A stretch of 64,000 nt of DNA. Source: Hyaloscypha bicolor E. Lineage: Eukaryota; Ascomycota; Leotiomycetes; Helotiales; Hyaloscyphaceae. The DNA lies in contig NW_020194589.1 in assembly GCF_002865645.1 (NCBI RefSeq), positions 124,001 to 188,000 of the forward strand. The letters run 5' to 3'. Below the pieces are notes generated by a model. The model was given only the letters and a program-made list of their open reading frames with translations, was not told the DNA's origin and ran no database searches. A program made the translations under genes and the position numbers. Below are positions 48,766 through 60,775 of the stretch, piece by piece; position 1 is the first letter of the stretch; every line of letters starts with the position of its first letter.

Positions 48766-51700
48766 ATGTCTTTCGATACGACAAACGAGATGCAGCCGGA
48801 GCACCAGCAAGAACTGCCATCCTTGACGGAAGCTCAAACAATAAATCAGCAATCCTTAGCTGAATTTAACGGTGGTGGCAATGGCGGCGTCCTAGGAAAC
48901 TATATGAGAGAAAAGAAAGAGGAGGGTCAGAGAGAAGCCTGCGGAGATGGAATTGTTCCCGTTGTTACGGCACTCGATGATGACGACGAAGTCGAAATTG
49001 TTCCGGATGTTGGAGACAAAGAGGTTTGTTATGGCCGAATCGAAGGGGCAGAAATCAGCGCTTTCAATGTTCCGACCCCCAGGCCAGGAGCCACTGCTAT
49101 TTCGAGTGGATACTTGCCACAGGTAAAGATTGTATTGCGGAGACGTGTTGGGGAGAGGACAAATACGATTTATGCAGTAGATAGTACGCGTGAGATTATT
49201 GGATATGTCGACGTTAATACCTCTATTGGACTCACGCCTCTCCTTGACTCAAAGATCGGGATCCGGATAGCGGCTAGGATACTGACAAGACGAAAACGAG
49301 ATGGTGACCCTCCTCCAGGTACGGAAATATCTAAGAGATATGGACTCGATTTGAATATTTACGGCCCAAAGAAGTACGCCCTCCCAATTGGACGCCATCT
49401 CTCTCAGAAACAACTATGTCTGCGAACACCTCTTTTTGTCGAGGCCGGAGTTGAGCTTCACAACCCTCACGCCATACAAAGACCACCTCAACCACCCCCA
49501 CAAAGCACGGGGGCCTCTTATGGATACCGTCAGCAAGGCCCAGTGCGCACCACGGAAGAGATTACTAGGCAAGACTGGCAGTCACAGAGGGATTTAATGC
49601 ACCACCTCTACATCACTGAAGGGTCCGCCCTGCAGAGCGTAATGGATACCATGGGATCACAAGGTAGCCAGACGACGAATGCCGACGGCTCACTCCCAAT
49701 GGCTCATGGGAACCCCTCCGCATCACCGTATCAATCGGGCTCATACAAGGACGGAGATAATCTTGCCTCTTCGTCAACGCCATTCCCCTGGAATGACATT
49801 AATGGGAATGAACCGCGCCCATACAAAGCGCGACTATCCAGCAATCATGAAGGCTCTTCGGAAAATGACTTACACAATGGAGATGTAGTCTTTTGGGAGG
49901 TTCTGGACCAAACGGAGGACGAAGAGAGAGATATCGATTCTTTCGGTATGACTTACTCGGAAAGTGCGGGTATGGGGATATTTGACCTTGATGAGGCACC
50001 TGGAGAGGAAGGTGGAATGGAGGTGAAAGATGGTGATATGCCTTTCACAGACTCCGGGTACAAATCTGCACCCAATTTGGAACATTGTCCAATTGTCCAG
50101 TCCGACATCGAGAAATCGCTACACTCTCTCAACGTTGATTCCTCTCTGCCAACAGGGGACGGAGACGACAACGATGCAAAAACATTGTACTCGATGGGCA
50201 CCACGGTGAACCAGGGGCATGCTCAAACTTATATCATCGAACTATCCAAGGACATCTACAGCAAGCTACACCGATCTATTGACGCCAAAGACCTAGATGT
50301 GCTCTCAAAGGTACTTCCAGAACTTGTCAAGGCTTTTGCCATCAAACTTTGTCACGATGCTCCTTCTCATGTGAATCGTAAAATAATGCATTTCATCCAT
50401 AAACGACATCAGTAGGTCTTCCTTTTCATATGGAGGGGAATATTTGAGGTTAACCAGCTTTCCCAGAGAAATTATTGCACAAGTCCAAGTGATGTTCAAC
50501 TCTGTGGACGAAGAGTCTGAGCTAGATCGTATCCAAAGGCATCGTGGAGACATGTCCATTTTTGACAAGATAAGCATGTGGATTAGTAAGACTGGACAAG
50601 ACCATCCAATCCATCACAATGCCGATTTGTTCCAGGGTGTCAAGGGCGATGATGAAGATTCAATCGGCCAGAGCGAGTTATCTGTACACCACAAGATCAT
50701 CCTCGACAGCCCGGCCTATGAGTGGTTTCTCAGTAACGTGGTAAAGGAGTCTGTCATAAAATTAGAGACATCTCAACCACGTATCCGCCAACGAATCCTA
50801 GATAACCTTCCGACCGGAACCATTAGCAAACGTCGAATCCCGAAAGCCTACGAAGTCACATTCGACCTTGAATGGCAACATACCATGGAGGAGAGACTTC
50901 GACACGAGCTCTCGGAGGAGTCCAAATACCCGAAACCATTCTTCCGTGAATTCATTGTCATGACAGGATCTCCGTGCGAGGCCCAGGGGCTAACCATTAA
51001 AGAATATCTCACGCAAACATGGCCCGTGACCGGGTTAAAACTCTTTAATGTGCTTGGAAATGCAGTCACGAGCATTGCTCAACATTCCCTCGGTAAGTCT
51101 GAAGATGTAGTCGGCTGCCTAAATCGTGCTAATTCGCACATAGTTACTTTACCGGGAAATACCCAATTGGAGATCAGAATCCGTTCTTCCCATCTCATCC
51201 TGACAGCGACAGGACCAGCCTACTTTCTCGGAGACTGTGGCGAGTCATTAGCTTGGATAGGATCAGCGCTACTTAGCAACACCCGAAACCCCAGTAATTA
51301 CTGTCTACCTCTTATTGCAAATTTTTGGATTGACCCCTTGAATTCGACCTTGCTGAAGTACAAAGGCTACTGCAACTTCAACTTCACGGTTACGCCAATG
51401 CCGACTTCGGACGAATATTTGCCAGTAATACAGAATTTCAGTCGAGATTTTCTTGGAGAAAATTCCATTATTCTAGGGTTCCCAATTCGCCGAAGACCGG
51501 AGGGCTACCCAGGGCTTGAGCTCTCTTTTGATACACTCCTGCGTTATGTGCACGCACCAAAGGCTGAGATATTTGACCGAGATGTTTTAATTAGAGGACA
51601 AAAAAGAGTGCTGAAACTAATCAAGCACACCGACAATATCTTTCTTTGGCGGTCTGACCACTCTTTGGCAAATTACTCTTCTTGTTGCAAGGCAGGTCAT

Positions 51701-51895
51701 GCTCAAAACTACAGTTCTCTTGAATACCCTGCTCTAGTGGCCGGTCGCCATATCCTCAGCAAATTTGCGGATGCCGCTGCTCCTACAGACGGCGACGAAG
51801 GTGTGTATCATGATTGCTTGGGCCAGAAAGCAAATTTTCTAATGGTGTGTGAGTGCAGATATCCCCTGGATCTCAGAGAAATACTTCTTTACTGA
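48766..51895 (+). CDS. Large fungus-specific protein of unknown function, about 1,027 aa
   Basis: Exons 48766-50411 and 50458-51895 are joined across a 46-nt intron (GTAGGT...TTAAC...CAG). The first 90 residues are acidic and disordered. A conserved block follows (KIVLRRRVGERTNTIYAVDS, GLDLNIYGPKKYALPIGRHL, LRTPLFVEAGVELHNP) that I recall from the region upstream of the helicase in some fungal SNF2-type ATPases, but no helicase motif is present here. After an acidic linker come helices (KDIYSKLHRSIDAKDLDVLS) and a long folded half with GDCGESLAWIGSALLS and GFPIRRRPEGYPGLELSFD. These motifs are common to a family of uncharacterised filamentous-fungus proteins. Biochemistry unknown. A GTGTGT/GTGCAG pair at 51801-51858 could splice it in frame to the next gene. 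Confidence 0.75.
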
Positions 51896-51920
51896 CACCA
51901 AAACTGCTCAATCCCGTGCC

Positions 51921-53561
51921 ATGACTGAGACAAATCCAGCTCACGCTCCGGGGATTCCTTCTATCGATATGACTGCTGCTCGAAATTTTGGAAGATTCTC
52001 CGCGCCTTCCGAATCTCAGTATAAAAATACTTTGAGATCACCTAACCCTAGATCTGTCCATTCCGTTTCGGAGAACGATCTGCGAGCAATCCCCACAGAG
52101 AATATAGAACGATTTGAATTGCTATCAAATGGCCCGAATAAGTCGTCTACTGAATTTCAACTTTCTCCGAGGCTGGAATCTCTCGAAAACTCGTTAGATT
52201 CAGATATGCTTTCAATATCTGATTCCTCAGACGACGTCGAGCTAGTAGATAGCCAAGAGGCAGTGTATCCGATTCTCAACAATATACTTTATGAGCTTCT
52301 TGCCGGATTTCGAACTGCAACCCAACATCAACCATTTCCTGGTGAGGGTGGGCGGAACTCTGGTCCAGTCGCGAGTACAACTGAGCCTTCTCAGCCTCGA
52401 GTCAATTCAAGACCCAGTCAAAAGAGACGCCTACTGCCCGATGAGGAGGATGATACTGACGAAGACGGTTCTCGTCTACCCCGTCCGAAAAGAATCAAAT
52501 CAAGTCAGGACAAGAACCCCCCGAAATCTTTTGCCTGTCCCTTCTTAAAGTGGGGTCCGACGAGATACAGAAGATGCTGTGTGAAGGTGAAGAAACTAAG
52601 CAGTATTTCATACGTCAAACAGCACCTCGTCAGGAAACATACTCCTGAACGCTATTGTCAGGTTTGCCAGGCAGCCAACTTCCCAGATGACAATAGCTTA
52701 GTAAGGCATATCAATATTGGAAATTGCACTCGCCGAGACCGCACCATGATAGATGGAGTCTCATATCAACAGCGCTCTCGGCTGTCCCGAAAATCTACGC
52801 CAAATGCCTGTAAAGAGGATCAATGGTTTGCGATCTGGGACATCCTATTCACAGGATGTCAAAGGCCCAACTCGGTTTATATGGACACCGATTTGACCCA
52901 GGAAATGCTCCAGCTTCATGAATACTTTACCAGCCGAGGGCCAGCAATAATTAGGGAACATATTGAGTCTGATCCATCTTGGCGGGGCTTTGGGGATAAT
53001 GAAGAACAGAGTAGGGTGTATCTAGAGAGATTAATTGCTCAAGGGTTCAACACCTGGTTCGAGGATTGGCTCTCGAACGGCGCTTCAACCTCGATATCTC
53101 CGCAGCTCCTGGGGAGTCGCACCGTAGAACAGTCACAATATGAAACTCCGACGGACTCGATTGTGGATAGCGGTGTGGCGATGAGGATTCAATCTTCTTC
53201 CAGGGAGACCAACTCGCAAGGAAGTGGATTACCTCCAGCGTTCAGGAGCCCAGAAGTGGGCTCTGCTTCTCAGCTTGCGGCAGCAATTGCTCGAACACGA
53301 AGTCCCTCGATGGTGCAAGGGCTGCCAGCGATACAGAACCCGACAGATGCACAGAGCTTTCCATCTACTTCTCTCGGTTCCGCCGCTGGAGGTCAGGATT
53401 GGGATTTAGGATATCAGGGCAGTGGTTTTGAGACGGGACTTCAGGCTACGTTCGATTTCGACACATTTCTAGAGTCGGAAGATACATCATGCTATTTTCC
53501 ACAGCCGGATCGAGATTACCTGAATGTAGGCCCGTCCGCAGAGACTGATGGGTACTTGTAA
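51921..53561 (+). CDS. C2H2-type zinc-finger protein, fungal-specific
   Basis: Single exon, 546 aa from the ATG at 51921. The open frame extends upstream without ATG and overlaps the end of the previous gene. Residues 1-165 are Ser-rich and disordered with an acidic patch (SDSSDDVELVDSQE). A basic bipartite stretch at 168-193 (KRR ... RPKRIK) looks like a nuclear signal. Two atypical C2H2/C2HC fingers follow: C206 and C219/C220 with H235 and H240, then C246 and C249 with H263 and C269 (ACPFLKWGP, HLVRKH, CQVCQAANFP). This CPF-H-R-H-C-C layout is common in filamentous ascomycetes and usually sits in uncharacterised, presumably DNA-binding proteins. The C-terminal half is low complexity and ends in an acidic/aromatic tail that could activate transcription. 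Confidence 0.8.
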   Translation: MTETNPAHAPGIPSIDMTAARNFGRFSAPSESQYKNTLRSPNPRSVHSVSENDLRAIPTENIERFELLSNGPNKSSTEFQLSPRLESLENSLDSDMLSISDSSDDVELVDSQEAVYPILNNILYELLAGFRTATQHQPFPGEGGRNSGPVASTTEPSQPRVNSRPSQKRRLLPDEEDDTDEDGSRLPRPKRIKSSQDKNPPKSFACPFLKWGPTRYRRCCVKVKKLSSISYVKQHLVRKHTPERYCQVCQAANFPDDNSLVRHINIGNCTRRDRTMIDGVSYQQRSRLSRKSTPNACKEDQWFAIWDILFTGCQRPNSVYMDTDLTQEMLQLHEYFTSRGPAIIREHIESDPSWRGFGDNEEQSRVYLERLIAQGFNTWFEDWLSNGASTSISPQLLGSRTVEQSQYETPTDSIVDSGVAMRIQSSSRETNSQGSGLPPAFRSPEVGSASQLAAAIARTRSPSMVQGLPAIQNPTDAQSFPSTSLGSAAGGQDWDLGYQGSGFETGLQATFDFDTFLESEDTSCYFPQPDRDYLNVGPSAETDGYL

Positions 53562-54119
53562 CGACACAAAATTGACACTAGTTCAGGTCCAATGACTTGT
53601 TTACAAGCAGTTGACTTGGCAGACTTTCTTTTCAATGAATACAGAGCGAGTAATAGGTCAGGTCGTTGTCCTGCCCAGTCGGCGTCGGAGTGTACGACGA
53701 GTCCCCGGTACACTCCCCATATTCTAAGTGCACAGGACGATGTGGCTAGGTGTCATACACCAATCGTTAACGCAGGTGCCCAGGCGCCAGGTACTATGAA
53801 AACACGGGAGGATAAAGGAGCCACGGCGCCAACGCCAAAAATAGATGATGTGGTCTGTACCTACAATCGAACTGTCTCGGGACAGTCCATTCCACAGTCC
53901 GACTGTCCCCAATTCTACTGATAGGCTAGGCGGTAAAGCGTGTTTTGGCGCTCTAATAGCTTCCCTGCAGTTCTCATTAATAATATAACCTCTTCACTTA
54001 ATATATAGTGATTTTGGTAGTATTCGAGGCCAACTTTATACCTGCCCAAGGTATTATAGTTAGGAATTATAAAATATAGAAATATTCTACTATTTAGAGA
54101 TTTAGTAATATATTATTAC
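53562..54119. other. Intergenic space left of the gypsy element
   Basis: Contains a 110-codon frame on + (53592-53921) without recognisable features. On the minus strand a short stretch (HSDADWAG, near 53,670-53,695) resembles the copia RNase H motif and may be a retroelement scrap. The 57-bp inverted repeat starts at 53867. Confidence 0.4.
53867..53923 (+). repeat. 57-bp inverted repeat, left copy, with internal hairpin
   Basis: Matches the reverse complement of 62544-62600 at 53 of 57 bases. It contains a perfect 9-bp stem gggacagtc ... gactgtccc around a 13-base loop. The left copy is the less mutated one. Confidence 0.8.
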
Positions 54120-54364
54120 TGTCACGATTCCCAGATGCCAGATGCCTCCTAGGCGCACGTGACGCGGCCGCCTCGCTAGGGAAATATGCTTGGAATACAC
54201 TGGAGATATTTAGAAGGCTAGCCCCTTCAGGACTAGCGCACTGTGGGGTGCATATACTCCCTTGCAGCCTCCTGTATTCTAGTTTTCCCTTCCTTAGCTT
54301 TGAATCGTCTTCGTAAGGGACCTTCTACCTTACTTTCCAAGCCCTGAATGCCGTACCCGTAACA
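54120..54364 (+). repeat. Left LTR of the 54-kb element, un-RIPed
   Basis: 245 bp, starting TGTCACGATT and ending CCGTAACA, with normal G+C and CpG and CpA sites intact. It lacks a segment of about 30 bp that the right LTR carries after its first 17 bases. Confidence 0.9.
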
Positions 54365-57300
54365 GTATTCAAAGCTCACTCCCTTTAATCCTGTAGAGGA
54401 TTTCAAATAAACTAATTCAGAACTATCAGAAATATAGGTACCGCCAAGATAACGGAACCTCAGAAACTCGAGTAATAGACTTCAGAATAATAAAAGCAAA
54501 AAGCTTCAGAACCCTCAGAGAAATTAGATATTTATACCTTTACAAACATACGCCAGTAGCGCGTTAGAAACCCTCCTGAAAACCCAAAAAATCGAAGAAC
54601 CTTGAATAAAGACTATTCTTTAACCAAGTCCTAAAGCAATAGGTATCTATAGGCCAGTAACCTGACTACTACCCTTAAGCTCTACCCTATAACCTCGTAG
54701 GCCCTATATATATACCGGTAACGAGACTGCCAGAAAGGATATAGTAGAGGAAAAGTGTAATAGGTCGATTTCCTAGAATACTATATAACCAGGAACTATA
54801 TCGACTTCTGCTAAGGCTTCCGGTAAAGCTCCTGCTAGTTCAGGTTATCCCGTTAGCGGCCCTTCCTGAACCGAGTATCCCGTTAGTATTCCTAGAGAAT
54901 TTATAGACGAGTTTATAGAAATAGAACCCTCTACTTTTATTATAAAGCTTCTAGAGACTGAAAACTATATTACTGCCGGAAAGTTATATAAATAGGCTAA
55001 AGAACTTAATATCTTACTCTCAGATATTAATATTATTATAAAAAGCTACCGGAAGAATATCTAAAGAGCTATTTTATATAAGAATGCCTATAATTATAAT
55101 AAAGCTATTCTTGAGAATACTAAACTCTATAATACTAAGCTCGAGAACAAAGTCAAATACTATATAACTATAGTAGATTGGCTTATAGTAATTCTAACTG
55201 CTTCTACTCTATCTGCTCTAACTACTCTAAACCCCTTTTAAAAGAATTCCGAACTATCTCTTATTTATTTCCGTCTAGAATTTCCTATATCTTATACTTC
55301 TTTTAGAAATACTAGAATTACTAAGCTTCTAGATCTAACTCTCTTTACTAGAGATTATACTATCTTTAATAACTGGCTAGTTTAGATTAAGAATAAGCTA
55401 TAAGGAAATACTAATTTATATCTTTCAGAAAATCTTAAGATTATTTATATTTCTAGTAGACTTACTAGTAATACTTTTATTCTAACTAACTCTTATATAG
55501 ATAAAGATAGTCCGAATTAGTACCGTTAGCTCTTAGAGTTCTACTTTTACCTAAAGAAGCTATATTCTAACTCTAATAAAATATAAAATACTTACTATAA
55601 CTTTAATAAGCTTTAAATATATTTTAGTTAAGTATTTTAGAAGTTCTATATTTTCTTCTTATAGCTATCTATAAAAAGCAGTATTAGTTTTTAAAATATT
55701 AAGTATAAACTAAATAAGAAGCTTCTATTAAAGCTTTAGAAGTTAGTATATATATACTATAATAATTTATTTATTAATACTACTTATTTTACTTAATACT
55801 ATATTACTAATAATTAGTAAATTAAAGCTATATATAAGAAGACTAAAGAGTATAAGAAAATAGAAGCTATTCTAGCTAAATTTACTTCTAGTATTATATT
55901 CCTATATATTTCTAAAAAGTATACTTCTAAAAAAAAGTCTAAAAAACTTATATTAACTACTTTTATTAAATATATACTCTTTTATAAATATAAGTAATGT
56001 CCTATAAAAACCGAGAATCTCTTAATTATTAAGTACTATAACTATAACAAGTTCGGCTACTATACTAGATACTATCCGCTTCTATATAATAAGAAAACTA
56101 AGATAGCTCTCTCTAGAATTAAGCCAGATTTAGTTTCTATTTTACTGGAATATACTATTTAAATAAAGTATTTAAAGAATTTAAGCTCTAATTCTAGTAT
56201 AGAACCGGGAAATAAGTACTTTTAAAGAAAGTCTCTATTTTAAGGGCTTATAATATAGATTTAATAAAGATTAACTTGATTTATCTAATAAAAGAAAATA
56301 CTTTTATAATACTTTATACTATTAATATAAATGAATTAGAAATTAAGTCTTCTTTCTTTATTAATACTAGAGCCAATAGTTATACTTTTATTAATATAAA
56401 GCTTATTTAGTTTATAGAGTAATTCTTAGAAATAGAACTATAATTTCTTTCTTTACTCTATACTATATATAGTTTTAATAGAAAGCTAGCTAAATTTACT
56501 AAGAAATATATAGAAATCTTATTTCTAATTAATAAATAAAGTATTAATATACTTATAATTATTCTAAACTTTAGAGATTATAATATTATCCTTAATAGGA
56601 AATAAGTAATATATATTAATATTCTAGTTAATTATAAAAGATATAAGCTTATATAACTAAAAAAAAAAACAAGCCTAAATCTATATAATTTAGTTATATT
56701 ATTAGTATTTTATAATAATAGCTAGAGAAGTAACCTAATAAGAAGTATTAAAAGAATATTAATTAATAAGATTTTATTATAAGCTATTTCTGGAAATCTT
56801 CTATTCTAGAATAGTCTTTCTTTTTTCAGACTAATTAGAAGGAATTATATAAAACTATAGAAAAGAAGTTTCTATAGCCTAATTAAAATATAATATTTAA
56901 ATAAAAGCTAAAGAAATAGAAAGAGGTTCTTAATAAAAAGCAAATATTAGATCTAGCTATTCTTATCTCTATAATATTTAACTATATAGCTAAAAGAGAA
57001 AATAATATTATTAGTCGAATCTTTATCTATAAAATTAATAAGAAGCTTAAAGCTTAGAAAAAAGAAGCTATTTCTGGCCTAAAGAATTAATAACCGGAAG
57101 AAATAGAGCTTTAGTAGCTATAGAGAATATTATTTCCGGAATTTAAGAAATATACCTCTATTTTCTCTAAAAAGAAATCTAATATACTTTCTTTCTATAA
57201 ATTATATAATTATAAGATTTAAATTAAAAACCTAAAAGAAACCGAAAGTATTAGATATTAATCTTTTTAGTAGTAGTTTACTTAAGAGCTTCTAGAAATC

Positions 57301-60300
57301 AAGTATTTCTTAAAAAATAATCTAGCTAAAGGCTTTATTAAAACTAATTAGGCTCTCTTTATTTTACTAGTTCTTTTTATAAAGAAAGTAAATAGAGGTT
57401 TATACTTCTATATTAATTTCTACTATCTAAATAATATTACCTAAAAGAATTAATATCTTCTTCCTTTTATTAATAAAACTTTAAATTAATTATCTAAGAC
57501 TAAGATCTATACTAAATTAGACATTTACTAAGCTTTCTATTATATAGCTATAGACCTGAACTCTTAGAAGCTAATAATATTCTGTATCTATTATAGAGTA
57601 TATAAATATAATATTCTCTAGAAAAGCTTTATAAATAGTCTAGCTATATATTAATACTATATAAATAATATATTCTTTAAATATCTAAATAACTTTTATA
57701 TAGTATATCTTAATAATATTCTTATTTACTTAGAGAATCTAGTAAAGTATAAATAATATATATAAAAAGTACTAGACTATTTATATTTTACTAGCCTCTA
57801 AATAAATATTAAGAAATCGGAATTTAAAGTTATATATATAAAGTATTTGAGCTTTATTATCTCTATATCTAATATTAAAATAGATTCTAATAAAGTCGAA
57901 GTAATATATAACTAGTAATTTCTAAAAATAGTTAAGAATATATAATTCTTTTTTAGCTTCTATAACTTTTATAAATACTTTATTAAAAAGTATAGACAGA
58001 TTACTAGATCTTTTACCTTATTTATAAAAAAGAATATTTCCTTTAAATAGTCCGAGTAATATTAAAAGGCTTTTATTTATCTAAAGAAAGCTATAATTTC
58101 TATTCTAGTTTTATAATACTATAATTCAGATCTGTCTATAATAATAGAAACAAATATATCTAAAAAAGTAATTACTAGCCTACTTTTTTAATAAGACCTA
58201 AAAACAGGCCTTTAGTATTCTATAGTTTATTTTTCTAAAACTATACTTCTAGTAGAGCTTAATTATAATATATATAATAAAGAGATATTTACTATAATTC
58301 GAGTATTAGAAAAATAGAAAGCTAAGCTAGAGAGCCTTTAGGATACTTTCTTTAAGGTTTATTCTAATTACTATATCTTAAAGTATTTTATAACTACTAA
58401 GAAGCTTTCTTTTTAATAAGCTAAATAGGCTAAACTCTTATTTTACTATTATTTTAAACTTATATATTATTCTGGAAAATTAAATAAGTAAATAAATACT
58501 TTATTATAAAGATAAGATAAAGTAGATATTTAAGGCCAGATTAAGAAAAAGCTATAAACTCAAGTACTTTTCCTTAAAAATAAGATTAATCCGGAGATTA
58601 TCTATAACTTATAGCTTATAGTAATACTTTATAAGATCGGTTTATTTAATCTGGAATTCGGCTCTAAAAACCAAATATATATTAAAGATTTTCCGGAGAA
58701 GAATATCTTTATTAGAGATATAATTTCCCTAGAAAAAAGTATTTTCTTAGAAGCTTTACTAGTAGACTCTACTATAGTAGCTTCTATAAAAGTACTATTA
58801 GAGGCTTCTACCGAGTATAGTAGTTTATAACTTATAAATAAGATTCTATAGAATAATTATATATTACTAGATCTAGAGAAGCTATATATAATAGCTTAAA
58901 TCAAAAGTAATATCTAAATACTATAAAACAGTCTTCTTTTATATTATAGAAAACTCTATATTATAGAGAATAAAATAACTTTCGAACTACTTTTATAAAC
59001 TATTCTAATCTATAAAATATATAATAAATCTCTTTCTAGATATCCTAAATATATAAAGTTCTAATAGCTATTAAAGAAGTAATATTACTAGCTATCTATA
59101 GATAAAGATATTAATTAATATTATAGTAATTACTATATTTATAGAAGATTATATATATTTAGAAATAAGAAATCTAGTTTGCTTTATTTCCTTCTAGTTT
59201 CTAATTACCTTTAATAGTATATTACTATAAACTTTAAAAGCTATTTAGAAAGTAAATCAAGCTATAATATAGTTACTATATTTATAGATTACTTATTCAA
59301 GTATCTAATTATAATTAAATAGTTAGTACTTCTATTTTTATTCTATATAGTATACTAAATAGATATTCCAGAAACAATTATATTAGATTAGAAACCCTAA
59401 TTTATATCCGATTTTTAGAGCGAATTCTATATAAGAATTAGTATAAAGCTTAAGCTCTCTATAGCTAATTATCTTTAAACGGACAGATAAATAGAGATTA
59501 TTAATTAGTACTTTAATTAGAGATTATATCTATATATTAACTATTACTAGAATAACTAGAATAAATAAATTACTATAATTAATTATTAATAAGCCTCTCT
59601 TTAATATAAAAATATTAGCTAGTTTTATTTATAATTAAAAAGAGCTATAAGCCTTATATTTCTTTGAACTAGAACTCCCTTATTAAAGCCAACTTACCTA
59701 AAGAGAAGCTAAATAGAAATAAAGCTAAAGTATTAGTAAATCGATTATATAAATTATAGTAACTTACTTAAAGCTATATAAAGCAAATATAGAAATAATA
59801 TATAATATAAGCTAATAAATACTGCTATCTAATTAATTTTAAAGTAGAGAATAAAGTATAGATTACTATAAAGTACTAGAAGTTCAATTATTCGAGCTAG
59901 AAGCTAGAGAACTAAATAAAGGGCCTATTTGAAATTCTAGAATAGTATAGCTATTTATTTCTTCTAAAACTACCGGAAACTATAAAAATATATCTAGTTT
60001 TCTATATAGAGAAGCTATAAAAAGACTTTTAGAATTCTCTGCCAGGTTAAGTAAATCCGGAACTACTTCTATTAATACTAGAGAATAATAAATAAAAGTA
60101 TAGTATTAAACGGGTTATTATAATTAGGCTAGTAAGAAATAGGCTAAAGTATAGAATTTAGTAGATTAGTTAGAATAAAGATCTAGTATAGTATCTAGCT
60201 TTAGTACTAAGTAATAGCCTTCTAGTTTTATAAAGTTTCTATAATAATATTAATATACTAGAACCTCTATAAAACCTATAATACTAGCTAGACTATACAA

Positions 60301-60497
60301 AAAATAATACTAGTTTAGAACTATATAGAAATAATAATAAACTCTTCTAGATTATATAGTAAAGGTACTGGCCTTTTATATATAATATCTATATCCGAAA
60401 TACTAGTTTTACTTTAGAAAGAAGTATAGTACGAAATTTAATGAATTAATAGCTTATATAAAGCTTAGGAATAAGCTTATTATAAAAAAGAAAGTAA

Positions 60498-60770
60498 TAT
60501 TACAATTTTCAGATATCCGGTATCTGAGATATCTTACTAAATACCAGATATCTTCTAAATATATATAATATAGCTGCTTTATTAGAGAAATATATTTAGA
60601 ATATACTAGAGATATTTAGAAAGCTAGCCTCTTTAGAACTAGTATACTATAAGGTATATATACTCTCTTGTAGCTTTCTATATTCTAGTTTTCCCTTCCT
60701 TAGCTTTAAATTGTCTTTATAAGAGACCTTCTACCTTACTTTCCAAGCCCTAAATACTATACTTATAACA
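60498..60770 (+). repeat. Right LTR of the 54-kb element, heavily RIPed
   Basis: 273 bp, aligning to the left LTR with dozens of C-to-T and G-to-A differences (start tattacaatt for TGTCACGATT). It keeps the ttttcccttccttagcttt core and the AACA end. Confidence 0.9.
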
Positions 60771-60775
60771 ATTAC

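Larger units (their letters stand above)
54120..60770 (+). mobile_element. Full-length Ty3/gypsy LTR retrotransposon with 5-bp target duplication
   Basis: 6,651 bp between two LTRs, flanked on both sides by ATTAC (54115-54119 and 60771-60775). On the + strand, through many RIP-type stops, the following can be read. Gag lies at about 54,880-55,800 (NTNLYLSENLKIIYISSRL, DKDSPN). A zinc knuckle is near 56,030-56,080, with all Cys codons now Tyr. The aspartic protease site is near 56,360 (FINTRANSYTF for the usual DSGA). Reverse transcriptase is at about 57,350-57,730 (LFIKKVNRGL, TKLDIY, YLNNILIY). RNase H lies near 58,100-58,350 and integrase at about 59,200-59,600 (ITINF, FIDYLFK, FISDF, INQYFNQRL). 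It is dead for protein, but its boundaries are perfectly preserved. Confidence 0.93.

Noticed and set aside
53516..53713. Minus-strand HSDADWAG motif resembling copia RNase H
   Set aside because: Only one short motif matches; the following residues do not continue the domain. Mentioned as possible scrap, not called as an element.
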